From positions 2,122,001 to 2,186,000 of the forward strand of contig NZ_CP047050.1 in NCBI RefSeq assembly GCF_009799805.1: a DNA stretch of 64,000 nucleotides. The letters are read 5' to 3'. Under the pieces are notes generated by a model. That model made no database searches. It was not told the DNA's origin and worked only from the letters and a program-made list of their open reading frames with translations. A program made the position numbers and the translations under genes. Shown here one piece after another: positions 8,438 to 17,269 of this stretch (position 1 is the stretch's first letter; each line of letters opens with the position of its first letter). The DNA is from Myroides phaeus. GTDB taxonomy: Bacteria; Bacteroidota; Bacteroidia; Flavobacteriales; Flavobacteriaceae.

Positions 8438-10036
8438 ATGAACCTGAGTGAAGCCCAAAAAATAATAGTAACAGAATGCGACAGAGAAAAGAAAATTGCT
8501 CTGCGCAACCTTATTGTCATCGCGGTAGTTGCTCTTATTATAGTGGTTTTACTTGTGGTTTATGCTTTAGAACCCCTTCAAAGCACCTTTTCAAAAACCA
8601 TAGATAATTTAGAAAACAGTACAAACGTTGGTGCGTATTACAAAATTATCTTTCCGATTATCTTCCTTAGTCTGATTGCCTTTCCTTTAAATTCATTGCG
8701 CAATGTGATGAATAGAAGTAAGCAAGTTACAGCAGTTTTTACCCGCATAAAGCAAGGTAAAACAGGAGAAGTAGTCGATATTGAGAATGCCTATTTAACC
8801 ATAGTACCTTTATTTATTGTCAGACTTACGTTAGATCCGATCAGTTATATGAAGGTACGTGTGGACCAAAAGGAGTTTACACTTCCGGTTCCCCCTTTGG
8901 TGATTCCCCATATAACCAGAGCGTTAGCCCACGTAGATGTTGGGTATTACGAGCAGGTGATAGGCGCTATTTACGGAGAAAACAAACAAGAAATAGCAAT
9001 AGAAGAACAAGGAGAAACGAACTTAGCTCCGTTGCACACATTTCAAGCATTTTGCAGACAAACCTTTAGACAACAGTTGTCTACTCTTGAAAAAGAGCGC
9101 ACAAAATCAAACAAAGTACTGTATTTTCAAGTGGTCATTTCCCTTGCTTTAGTAGGCGGAATCATTTACTTCTCTACGGTTAATCCCGACTTTTTTCAGG
9201 ACTCACTTAACCTACTTATGTTTATAGGAGGATTCTTTTTAGTGATGACTATAGGCGCATTGGTGTACTATATGGGACAGCAGAATAATACCCCAAAGCA
9301 ACAAAATACCAGAAGTAAAGACACTTCATCAAGTTTACAAGAGATAAAGAAAACCGTATTTACGAAGATTGTACACTTTATCAATCCCAAGTTTCATTAC
9401 ATCGAAAAAGGGCATTTATCCCTACCCGAAATATTGTATTCAGACCTACTGAAAGTCAAGCAGTACGCTGTATATGGGGGAGAACAATTTGTAGGCTATT
9501 ACAAAGGAGTACCCTTTCAGTCGTGTAACCTAACCCTGACCTATCGCCCCAATATGCGCAGTGTCAAAGAAGCTGACGATACCGTATTTACAGGAAATTA
9601 CTTTGTAGCGAGAACCCCTCAGAAGTTTACCGTACCCATTTACATACACCCTAAAAAAGGGGTGTTTAGCACTGTAATGGACAACGAAATAGCTACCTAT
9701 TTACACAAAAGCGGAGAAAAAGTAACTGTTAGCAACGAAGCCTTTTTACAGCAATTTACCGTTTACAGTAAAGACGCAACACAAGTTAGAAGAGTGTTAA
9801 ACCCCGTGTTTATGGAGCGTTTGCTGGCGATTAACAAACGCAGTAAAGGAAATGTGTATGTGGTACTGAAAGAGCACACCATAATCATTGCAAGTAATAC
9901 ATCCAATATAACGGAGGTCGGTTTACAAGCACAAGATGCGTTGTTTACCAAAATAGACCAAGCGTTATTAGACAAAATGTACCAAGAGATAATAGGGCAA
10001 TTAGAAATAATAGACAACCTACAAATAGTTCAGTAA
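8438..10036 (+). CDS. DUF3137-like integral membrane protein
   Basis: 532 residues. Two membrane segments lie near residues 24-45 and 68-85, and a second pair near 228-250 and 258-280. The rest is cytosolic or periplasmic. The C-terminal half resembles the DUF3137 pattern: a tyrosine-rich start, then FTGNYFVARTP, then LHKSGEKVTVSNEAFLQQF, then VYSKDATQVRRVLNPVFMER and a closing YVVLKEHTIIIA. DUF3137 proteins have no known biochemical role. The gene is the first of three (with a lipoprotein and a small membrane protein) after the LytS/LytTR pair, suggesting an envelope function. The domain match is by eye. Confidence 0.75.
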   Translation: MNLSEAQKIIVTECDREKKIALRNLIVIAVVALIIVVLLVVYALEPLQSTFSKTIDNLENSTNVGAYYKIIFPIIFLSLIAFPLNSLRNVMNRSKQVTAVFTRIKQGKTGEVVDIENAYLTIVPLFIVRLTLDPISYMKVRVDQKEFTLPVPPLVIPHITRALAHVDVGYYEQVIGAIYGENKQEIAIEEQGETNLAPLHTFQAFCRQTFRQQLSTLEKERTKSNKVLYFQVVISLALVGGIIYFSTVNPDFFQDSLNLLMFIGGFFLVMTIGALVYYMGQQNNTPKQQNTRSKDTSSSLQEIKKTVFTKIVHFINPKFHYIEKGHLSLPEILYSDLLKVKQYAVYGGEQFVGYYKGVPFQSCNLTLTYRPNMRSVKEADDTVFTGNYFVARTPQKFTVPIYIHPKKGVFSTVMDNEIATYLHKSGEKVTVSNEAFLQQFTVYSKDATQVRRVLNPVFMERLLAINKRSKGNVYVVLKEHTIIIASNTSNITEVGLQAQDALFTKIDQALLDKMYQEIIGQLEIIDNLQIVQ

Positions 10037-10071
10037 AGAAAATAAGTATTAAATATTAAATCAAAGTAGTT

Positions 10072-10710
10072 ATGAAAAAGATGATTCTGTTTTTAGTTGT
10101 TGCCACAACGACGATGTTAACCTCTTGTGGAGGAAGTACAATTTTTCCACAAAACGAAGACAATGGCAAGCAAGTTAAAGACTTAGTAATTAAGAACTTC
10201 GGAGGAGATAAACAAATCAGTTCAATCACCTTATTATCTCAAGATGAGTTATATGCCGCTTTAGGAAGCGTTACGATTCAGTACAAAGATGGAGACAAGA
10301 AGTACGAGCAAACGTATGCAGACGGTAAAGTAGGTGAGCCAAAAGAAGAAATGGAGAACGCAATGGCAAAGCAAGCAAGCGAGTTAATTGCAAATATTCA
10401 GAATAAAGTAGGCGTTAAAACAGAAGCTAAAAAGGACTATACAGTAGCCTTAGAAAGCATTAATTACGATCAGATTCCGTACCAAGTAGGAGCAGCAGCA
10501 GCTATGTTAGAATCAGAATATGAGAAGTTTGTTTTGCGCAGCTATACAGTAAGAGTAGTAGGAGAAAACGAATTACAAGTTCGCTTTGTTATACATGCAC
10601 AAAAAATTGGAGAAGCAAAAGAAATGCGTGGCCGTAAGACCGTAACAAGCTATTACGATTTCACATTCGAATTACAAAAATACGGAACAGTTGATTTCGC
10701 AGGTATATAA
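10072..10710 (+). CDS. Hypothetical lipoprotein
   Basis: 212 residues. The N-terminus has a short signal ending in lipobox LTSC (cysteine near residue 19), so it is probably anchored in the outer or inner membrane. The remainder is hydrophilic with alternating charged segments (GDKKYEQTYADGKVGEPKEE) and no recognised catalytic motif. It lies 35 bases after the DUF3137-like gene and 17 bases before a small membrane protein, most likely in one operon ended by the hairpin at 11159. Function unknown. Confidence 0.8.
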   Translation: MKKMILFLVVATTTMLTSCGGSTIFPQNEDNGKQVKDLVIKNFGGDKQISSITLLSQDELYAALGSVTIQYKDGDKKYEQTYADGKVGEPKEEMENAMAKQASELIANIQNKVGVKTEAKKDYTVALESINYDQIPYQVGAAAAMLESEYEKFVLRSYTVRVVGENELQVRFVIHAQKIGEAKEMRGRKTVTSYYDFTFELQKYGTVDFAGI

Positions 10711-10727
10711 TTTAAAACAGATAAAAG

Positions 10728-11087
10728 ATGCAAAGTAATTTAGCAAAAATCATCTTCCTTGTATTAGTAGTTGCAGGAGGAATCGGGGCTTATATGTTGT
10801 ACAACGGAGGAATGTTTGACACCCGTAAATACAAAAGCGAGTATGTAACTTATGCCAAATCAGAAGCGACTATCGTTGATATTGAAGAAGTAAAAAGAAG
10901 AAAGTCGAACGAGCTTACGTGGACATTAGAGTATAAAGATTATGCTGGCAATCTAAAAAAAGAGAGAATTGCAGGGGAGTCTTTTATGCGTAAAAAAGTA
11001 GGTGATAAAATAGTTATTTACTACGACTCTGTTGCAAACCGTTTAGCGGTAACAGAACAACGCTATAAAGAAATAATGAGAGATTAA
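10728..11087 (+). CDS. Small membrane protein, DUF3592-like fold
   Basis: 119 residues with one N-terminal membrane segment (about 7-25) and an extracytoplasmic beta-rich domain with TWTLEYKDYAGN and KKVGDKIVIYYDS. That second pattern ('vG..v.iyYdp') is typical of DUF3592 proteins, whose role is unknown. It is last in the LytTR-linked operon and is followed by a strong terminator. Assignment to the family is tentative. Confidence 0.65.
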   Translation: MQSNLAKIIFLVLVVAGGIGAYMLYNGGMFDTRKYKSEYVTYAKSEATIVDIEEVKRRKSNELTWTLEYKDYAGNLKKERIAGESFMRKKVGDKIVIYYDSVANRLAVTEQRYKEIMRD

Positions 11088-11158
11088 TCTCGTTATGGTC
11101 GCAAAAAATAGTTAGTTAGACCAAGTGCAAAAGAAAAAGAACCAATGCTTACAAGTGA

Positions 11159-11191
11159 AGTCCACAAAGATGTTTTTGTGGACTTTTTTTT
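11159..11191 (+). terminator. Rho-independent terminator of the LytTR-linked operon
   Basis: AGTCCACAAA (11159-11168) pairs perfectly with TTTGTGGACT (11175-11184) across a six-base loop, and the following run is T-rich. Confidence 0.85.
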
Positions 11192-11196
11192 GTTTT

Positions 11197-11402
11197 CTCT
11201 TTTCATTTTTTTCTTGATAAAAAAACGAAACAAAAAAATCAAGGCTGTATTTGTTTAGCGGTCAAACTTGCATTTGCCACCTAAATGAAAAAATACGAGC
11301 TCCACTGCGTTACGCCATTTTTCATTTTGCGGTGTCTGCATGCATTTGACGCTCGCTAAACAAATAAGGCCGCTCAAACGCATCGTCTGATAAGTGATGT
11401 TT
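11197..11402. repeat. Long inverted repeat, right arm
   Basis: Reverse complement of about 5132-5345, with only scattered mismatches and short gaps. It starts immediately after the terminator of the LytTR-linked operon and ends before the DUF6266 gene. Confidence 0.85.
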
Positions 11403-11463
11403 TGGTTTACGATGATGTGTCGTCACAAAGACGCATCACGTTTTACGTATCACGCATTACCTT

Positions 11464-12096
11464 CTATATCAACCCATAAAAGTTCACACTTGTACTACAT
11501 TCACTATCATCCTGTTTAGCAAAAAAGAACCACACAATACAATTTTTTGCTTTCCAATTTTCTGGTAACGGCGACGTAAATGTACCCTCACTTCTAATGC
11601 CTTCTTTGTCAGGTAAGAAGAATAATTTTTGCTTTTCACAAAACAATACCACTTTCGCTTTATCCGAGTCAAGTGCCAGATCACGACCACCATTAGGCGT
11701 CCAATTAATACGCAATTCTTCGTCAGTAAGCGTTACCTCCGTAATCGTTGCAGCAGGCAAGTATCCCTTTGTAATCACAACCTGTTGGTAGTCGATTTGG
11801 AGGTTGTCATCAATGTCTTTAATTGCATATAATAAAAGATGTGAAAGCGCCAAGTTCGTACGTGATTTAGCACCTATTTTATGTCCGAAATACAGATCTG
11901 TAACGTCGCTCAGAGGATACAAAAACTCGTGCGACAACTTAAACTTTTGTTGTTGTTTCAACTGAGCAGGAGTTGATTTGTAATTTGATTTTTTAGGTTT
12001 AGTACGCATACATTTTTGACCTCTGTAGTTGTATCCAATCACAGTACCAATCGAACCGGTAAACTCACCTAAAATACTATTTGGAATTCTTGCCAT
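11464..12096 (-). CDS. DUF6266 family protein
   Basis: 210 residues starting MARIPNSILGEFTGSIGTVIGYNYRGQ, with TPAQLKQQQKFKL soon after. This is the strong N-terminal signature of the Bacteroidetes family DUF6266. No signal peptide or membrane segment is present. Family members have no known function; they often occur as isolated genes or near mobile DNA. Here it stands alone, on the opposite strand to its neighbours, between the right inverted-repeat arm and the CRISPR locus. The start is supported by the conserved family N-terminus. Confidence 0.8.
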   Translation of the reverse strand: MARIPNSILGEFTGSIGTVIGYNYRGQKCMRTKPKKSNYKSTPAQLKQQQKFKLSHEFLYPLSDVTDLYFGHKIGAKSRTNLALSHLLLYAIKDIDDNLQIDYQQVVITKGYLPAATITEVTLTDEELRINWTPNGGRDLALDSDKAKVVLFCEKQKLFFLPDKEGIRSEGTFTSPLPENWKAKNCIVWFFFAKQDDSECSTSVNFYGLI

Positions 12097-12771
12097 AATG
12101 AAAGATTATTTTGTTTTTAAATAATAGAGTGTTGGTTGTCAGATTCTTATATGGCAAAATTAAATATATTTATAATGTATTTTTTTGGCTATTTTGGGCT
12201 CAAATGACCACTTTTTTCCCTTCTTGTCTCTTTTCCTGTCTTGTAGTCACATTCTTGTGCAAACTCTTGCTATTACTGGGGTTGTACGTGTTTTATAGCA
12301 AAATGATACACATTGTAAAAAAGAGTATGTAAAGGCAAAAAAGGTTTTTTTGAGGGGTAAAAAGTCATATTTAGCTAAATCAAACGCTAATAGCAATCTA
12401 ATTTTGAAGTGTAATTATTTGTGAATTAAGGGTGTTTTAATTAGCCCACGTTCGAGACATCTCCCACACAAGTACCACAGACCTTCGGAAATCAGCTTTT
12501 TTTCGGTAGGTGTGTGGTACAAATGTGGTATTTGTGTGGTACAAGGTCCGTATAAGTCTGTAATGATAGGTGGTTGAGGGGTGTTGATTTGTTTTTTTAA
12601 CAGAAAGAGGGGTTGGGGGGAAGATGAGAGGGATAGTGCTTTAACTCAAAATAATGAGGGGTTTACTAAAAATAAAGATTTTGAATAAGATAATTATATA
12701 TCTTTAAGAATACAATTGTATTGTTGAAAATTGAATTATGTAAATTAAAGAGCTATTATATAGGTTAGAAA
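12097..12771. other. Intergenic region upstream of the cas operon
   Basis: 675 bases without a supportable gene. Short repeats lie at 12463-12545: GTGTGGTACAA occurs twice (ends 12522 and 12544), GTGGTA once between, and CCACACAAGTACCACAG at about 12463 is close to their reverse complement. A G-rich stretch follows at about 12608-12630. A weak promoter candidate, TTTTG (12679-12683), 15 bases, then TATCTTTA (12699-12706), precedes cas6; its spacing is shorter than usual. Confidence 0.6.
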
Positions 12772-13566
12772 ATGAGGTTTAAATTAATATTAGAAGCAAT
12801 AGAAGGAACTCTTGTAATTCCAGTTAATTATCAATATCCTTTATCTTCTGCGATATATAGAATCATTGCGAAAGGAGATAAAGAGTATGCTAGTTTTTTA
12901 CATGAACGTGGATATGGTAAAGGGTATAAGTTTTTTAGTTTTAGTGATATAAAATGTCCTTTTACAATACAAGGTGATCGCTTGCATTTGAAACAAAATA
13001 CATTAGAATTTCAGATTGCTTTTCAGTTGCCAGAGGCGATGCAACACTTTGTACAAGGTTTATTTGCTTCTGAAAAAATATGTATTGCAGATAAAAAATC
13101 AAAACAATCTTTTAAAGTAAAGTCAATAGAGACAATCCCTAATCTATTTTCTTCAAAAACTCTAAACGAAATTTTATCAATTGAAGTAAAACCTTTTTCC
13201 CCATTAGTAGTTGGAGAAAAGAATGAAAGAAGACATTACGATTATCTAAGCCCAGAAGATTTAAGATTTTTAGATTCATTTATAATGAATTGGCGAGAAA
13301 AAATTAAAGCATTTTATGATTTAGAAACCGCGAATACTGCATTATTAATGATTGAGCCCAAGTTTTACTTAAAAGGAAGTCGCCCAAGACTGATTACAAT
13401 TAAAGATAATACAGAGGCGGAAACGAAGATTAAGGGATATATAAATTTTAAGATTGCTATTACAGCTGAGCGCCGATTCGTCGATTTATTATTAAATGTT
13501 GGAGGAGGTTTATATAATGCTCAAGGAATGGGTTTTTTAGAAGTTATTGACGAAAAAAAAATATAG
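12772..13566 (+). CDS. cas6: CRISPR-associated endoribonuclease Cas6
   Basis: 264 residues. The N-terminus MRFKLILEAIEGTLVIP and a C-terminal glycine-rich segment (GGGLYNAQGMGFLEVI) match the Cas6 family, which has two ferredoxin-like folds. Cas6 cuts the long CRISPR transcript within each repeat. A tail based on the last 8 bases, ending in TTGAAAT, fits the repeat here and the type I-B class. It is the first gene of a complete type I-B set and is followed after 2 bases by the large-subunit gene. The catalytic histidine cannot be fixed without an alignment. Confidence 0.92.
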   Translation: MRFKLILEAIEGTLVIPVNYQYPLSSAIYRIIAKGDKEYASFLHERGYGKGYKFFSFSDIKCPFTIQGDRLHLKQNTLEFQIAFQLPEAMQHFVQGLFASEKICIADKKSKQSFKVKSIETIPNLFSSKTLNEILSIEVKPFSPLVVGEKNERRHYDYLSPEDLRFLDSFIMNWREKIKAFYDLETANTALLMIEPKFYLKGSRPRLITIKDNTEAETKIKGYINFKIAITAERRFVDLLLNVGGGLYNAQGMGFLEVIDEKKI

Positions 13567-13568
13567 AG

Positions 13569-15512
13569 ATGATAAAAGAACTAGTAAATTTTACCCAAGC
13601 CTTGCCTGAGGAATTTAAGAATCAGGGGTCTCAACCTAAAGAAGGTTTACATATTTTATTACATCAGAAAAACGAAAATCAGGTTTGTAGTATTGATTTA
13701 GTAGATTTTGAGTATGAACTTTTTTCAAAGAAAGAAAAGGAAGAGGTAAGTGCCTTTCTGAATAAATGTAAGACTTTACAGCAGAATGCTTGGTGCATTG
13801 ATACAAACAAATGTTTTGATTTACCTACAAAAGCTATTCATAGTTGCTCTCCGTATATGGTTGCTTTTAAAAGAGAACATTTAATAGGAGGTGAAAAATA
13901 TAAAGCAAATGCTGGAGGGAAGAAAAAACAGATATATGAACGTTTTTCAGGTTATTTTGAAAAAACTAGTTTATTATTTGAGAATGAAACTGAAAAAGAG
14001 GTAAACAAAATAGTTGAACACTTTTTTACACAGAATCAGTTTTCGTTGATTTTAGATAAGATAGAAATGAGATTGGAATCTGATCGTGTCTTGTTACTAG
14101 GTAAACAAGAGGAATTAAAAGAATTGTTTCAGAAAAGTAATGATAAAGCTGAAAAACAGAAATGTAAAGATGCTTTAAGTGTAATAGATCAAGAGTTGTT
14201 AAAAGTAAGACAACTTACAGATGCAGATTATATTATTTTTTACATAGATGAGTCTATAGAGAACTATAAAAAAGTCCATAAAAAGTACTTGGATGATAAG
14301 TTGTTTAATACAGATAAATATAATACAATTCCAAATGAAGAAGGTCTTATTTATGGAACTAGTAATTTTTTGAATGGTTTTAATAGTAATATGCCTTTTC
14401 TAATGCATCAAACAGCAAGTTTTGATATATCTGGACGTATTTCAAATTTAGAAGCAAAGTTTTTATATGAGTTTAAAAATATTTTACCAAATAAGATTTT
14501 GCCAAGTCCTTTACCAGTATTTATTTATCAAGAAGAATTAGATGATTTAATGATTAAAATAATTCGAGAGAATGGATTTAAGTTAGGGTATAAGGAAATT
14601 ATAGAGAAACTGATAAAAGATTATAGTGCAGATGCAAGTAATTATTATCTATTATTTTGGCAAAATACAAAGGATGGAATAGTATTTAAAGATTTTGATT
14701 TTGTAACAAAGTTTGAGTATAAGCTAAAAGATGAAATGCAAATTGAAAACTTCTTTGAAATAAAAGAAAAGGGAGGAAAAGATTTAAAGTTTTATCCTTT
14801 AATTACTAATGTTTTTGAATTAGAACAAACAGTTTTAAAGCCTTTTATTCAGACAAGGTTCTTGAGAGTTGACTATTTTTCTGATTTAAGTAAAGATGGG
14901 TACGAAGGACTAGATTTGACTTTTGTATCTTATTCTAAATACAGAAAAACTGTTTATGACTACGTATATAAATCACAGAGACAAACGATAGATCAACATA
15001 TGTTTGATGAAATGGTATTTAATGCTGTAAAGGATGATATCAAAAGAGTTAATGAATATGGAATTAAAGAAAAATTAAATATTTGGTATAGTACACAACA
15101 CTTTTTTAATCAACAAAATAAGGAATATATGGGAAGTAAACTTAAAGATTATCAAAACTTTGTAGAAGAGGTGATATCTGATGAGGGATTGTTAAGAGAA
15201 GCAAATGATACAGATTTTGCTTTTATCTCAGGGATGGTAATCGACTATTTAATGAGTAAGAGTAAATCGGCAGATACAAGTTATCAGCTTTTAGAGCCCT
15301 ATCTACAACAATCAAAATGTAGCGAATTTAAAAAAGCTATTGCGAATGATTTTGCACGTTATAAACATGAGAATTATTCTCGTAGTTTCGAAAGAGCAGC
15401 AGCATTTGTCCTTAGTTATGAAACTACAATCAACTTGAAACAATTATTACCTGAAATACTTTCTGGAGTATTTGCAAAAAATCAATTATACAGTAAAATT
15501 AAAAATCAATAG
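13569..15512 (+). CDS. cas8b: Type I-B Cascade large subunit, Cas8b/Csh1-like
   Basis: 647 residues, soluble, lysine-rich, with no clear nuclease or helicase motif. Position (between cas6 and cas7), size and low complexity of recognisable motifs fit the Cas8b (Csh1/TM1802-type) large subunit, which reads the PAM and helps recruit Cas3. These proteins diverge so fast that the call rests mainly on the operon order. Cysteine pairs of the zinc-finger type seen in some Cas8b proteins are not obvious here. It ends 2 bases before cas7. Confidence 0.82.
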   Translation: MIKELVNFTQALPEEFKNQGSQPKEGLHILLHQKNENQVCSIDLVDFEYELFSKKEKEEVSAFLNKCKTLQQNAWCIDTNKCFDLPTKAIHSCSPYMVAFKREHLIGGEKYKANAGGKKKQIYERFSGYFEKTSLLFENETEKEVNKIVEHFFTQNQFSLILDKIEMRLESDRVLLLGKQEELKELFQKSNDKAEKQKCKDALSVIDQELLKVRQLTDADYIIFYIDESIENYKKVHKKYLDDKLFNTDKYNTIPNEEGLIYGTSNFLNGFNSNMPFLMHQTASFDISGRISNLEAKFLYEFKNILPNKILPSPLPVFIYQEELDDLMIKIIRENGFKLGYKEIIEKLIKDYSADASNYYLLFWQNTKDGIVFKDFDFVTKFEYKLKDEMQIENFFEIKEKGGKDLKFYPLITNVFELEQTVLKPFIQTRFLRVDYFSDLSKDGYEGLDLTFVSYSKYRKTVYDYVYKSQRQTIDQHMFDEMVFNAVKDDIKRVNEYGIKEKLNIWYSTQHFFNQQNKEYMGSKLKDYQNFVEEVISDEGLLREANDTDFAFISGMVIDYLMSKSKSADTSYQLLEPYLQQSKCSEFKKAIANDFARYKHENYSRSFERAAAFVLSYETTINLKQLLPEILSGVFAKNQLYSKIKNQ

Positions 15513-15514
15513 TT

Positions 15515-16438
15515 ATGAGTACAACATTTAAAAATCGTGTTTATGGCGCTGCAGTCATCAAATCAATTAACTCTAATTACAATGCAGACTTTTCGGGTCA
15601 ACCACGAAAATTGCCAAATGGAGTGGTATATGCAACAGATAAAGCATTGAAATATTCTGTACGTAACTATTGGAAAACTGCTTTAAATGAGAATATCTTT
15701 TATTTTAAATCTCTTAATGAAACAATGGCTCCCAGAAGTTTAGACGAAACTTATTTGTTGCATTATAAAGAGTTTAAACATGAAAAAGATAAGGATAAAT
15801 CTAAATTGCGTTTAGAGGTTTTAGGTAATTTATTAAAAAACTTAGATGTTCGTTTATTTGGAGGTACTTATGCAGGGAAAACTAATATTTCAATTCACGG
15901 TACTTGTCAAATTACACATGGAGTGAATAAATTTTCTGAGAACGTAATTTATTCAGAACAAATTATGTCTCCATTTCGTAACTCAAATGAGGGAAGCGCA
16001 GAGAATACAATGACAACTTTAGGATCTCAATCTCGATTAGAGGAGGGGCACTATGTACATCATTTTTCAGTAAATCCTAAAAATATTGAAGAAGATGTAA
16101 ATCGAGTTGAAGCAAAAGGATTAACATCTGATGATATTGATAAATTAAAAGAAGGACTTCGCAAAGGGGCTACTTACTATGACTCTGCTGCTAAGTCAGG
16201 AACTGAAAATGAATTATTGTTATGGGTTGAATTAAAAGAAAATGCAAAAACAGTGTTGCCTTCTTTTGTCAACTTAATAGATATTAATGATAATAAAGAA
16301 ATTGATTTATCTAAAGTGCAAGCTCTTTTAAAAGAACCGCATATTGCATCAGATATTCAAAAGATAGAATTGTATTATAGCAAAGCATTAACAAAGGTGA
16401 TTAATTTGCCAGAAGGTGCTGTTGTAAGTGAAATGTAA
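15515..16438 (+). CDS. cas7: Type I-B Cascade backbone protein Cas7 (Csh2)
   Basis: 307 residues. The N-terminus FKNRVYGAAVIKSINSNYNA, the segment DVRLFGGTYAG and the later IHGTCQITHGVN are typical of Cas7b/Csh2. Several copies of this RRM-fold protein line the crRNA in the Cascade complex. A terminator-like hairpin follows at 16441-16478, before cas5, which could make cas7 messages more abundant than those of cas5 and cas3; this suits the known many-to-one stoichiometry but is inference. Confidence 0.93.
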   Translation: MSTTFKNRVYGAAVIKSINSNYNADFSGQPRKLPNGVVYATDKALKYSVRNYWKTALNENIFYFKSLNETMAPRSLDETYLLHYKEFKHEKDKDKSKLRLEVLGNLLKNLDVRLFGGTYAGKTNISIHGTCQITHGVNKFSENVIYSEQIMSPFRNSNEGSAENTMTTLGSQSRLEEGHYVHHFSVNPKNIEEDVNRVEAKGLTSDDIDKLKEGLRKGATYYDSAAKSGTENELLLWVELKENAKTVLPSFVNLIDINDNKEIDLSKVQALLKEPHIASDIQKIELYYSKALTKVINLPEGAVVSEM

Positions 16439-16440
16439 TC

Positions 16441-16480
16441 AAGCTTTCCTGAAGGTGTAAAATCTTCAGGAAGCTTTTAA
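16441..16480 (+). terminator. Terminator-like hairpin inside the cas operon, between cas7 and cas5
   Basis: AAGCTTTCCTGAAG (16441-16454) pairs with CTTCAGGAAGCTT (16464-16476) with a single bulged T, and TTTT follows. It lies 2 bases after the cas7 stop. It may be a partial terminator or an mRNA 3'-end stabiliser. The 60-base cas7-cas5 gap is far larger than most other gaps in the operon. Confidence 0.7.
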
Positions 16481-16498
16481 TCTGTTTAAAACTGACTT

Positions 16499-17269
16499 AT
16501 GAAATTAGTATCTATAGATCTACATTCAGAGTTTGGTTTTTTTAGAAAACCAGACACCAATAATACGATTAATCTGTCTTACAATATGATTCATAAACCA
16601 GCTGTTTTAGGAATTCTTGGAGCAATATTGGGGTTAGGAGGTTATAAAGAAAAGGGAGTTTTACCTGAATATTACGTTCAGTTAAAAGATTTGAAAATAG
16701 CGATTGAGCCTTTAAATCACGACAAAGGTAATTTTGTGAAAACGGCTATTAAATATACAAATACGGTAGGTTATGCTAATAAAGGTTCTAATTATTTGAC
16801 AGAAGAACTGACTTTAGTTAAGCCTTCTTATCGGATCTATCTTTTGTTAAATGAATCTGATATATTACAAGGAAAACTTTTAAAATATCTTAGCGAAGCA
16901 CAAACGGAATTCATACCATATTTTGGAAAGAATGAGTTTACTGCTTGGTGGACAAAAAGTAGTTTCAAAGAATATTCTTTTGAATTAGCAAATGGTGATT
17001 TAGAAGAAGGAATAGAATTAAAGAGTTTGTTTTTAAAGACTATTATTCACAAAGATAATAGTGAAGTACCTTTTCCCGCATTCGGATCTAGTGACATTGA
17101 TTTAGACTCATTTGTATATTTTGAGCGATTACCAATGAATTTTAATGAAGAGTTGATGCAATATGAACTTTTCGATTTTGCATATTCATCTTATTTGATT
17201 AAAAATTCGAAAGCATTAGATAATCTATATTGTTTAAAGGAAACTGAAACCTATGTCCAATTCATATAA
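16499..17269 (+). CDS. cas5: Type I-B Cascade protein Cas5
   Basis: 256 residues. The N-terminus MKLVSIDLHSEFGFFRKPDT, followed by NMIHKPAVLGILGAILGLGG, is the Cas5h/Cas5b signature with the glycine-rich bend. Cas5 caps the 5' handle of the crRNA in Cascade. Its 3' end overlaps cas3 by 17 bases in another frame. The 60-base gap before it contains a strong hairpin. Confidence 0.93.
   Translation: MKLVSIDLHSEFGFFRKPDTNNTINLSYNMIHKPAVLGILGAILGLGGYKEKGVLPEYYVQLKDLKIAIEPLNHDKGNFVKTAIKYTNTVGYANKGSNYLTEELTLVKPSYRIYLLLNESDILQGKLLKYLSEAQTEFIPYFGKNEFTAWWTKSSFKEYSFELANGDLEEGIELKSLFLKTIIHKDNSEVPFPAFGSSDIDLDSFVYFERLPMNFNEELMQYELFDFAYSSYLIKNSKALDNLYCLKETETYVQFI

Noticed and set aside
5132..11402. Composite transposon or insertion-sequence pair around the LytTR locus
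   Set aside because: The arms are only about 200 bp, hold no transposase frame, and no target-site duplication could be recognised.
12111..12332. Open frame of 73 residues before the cas operon
   Set aside because: Very rich in phenylalanine, leucine and cysteine with no plausible start region. It looks like chance in AT-rich DNA.
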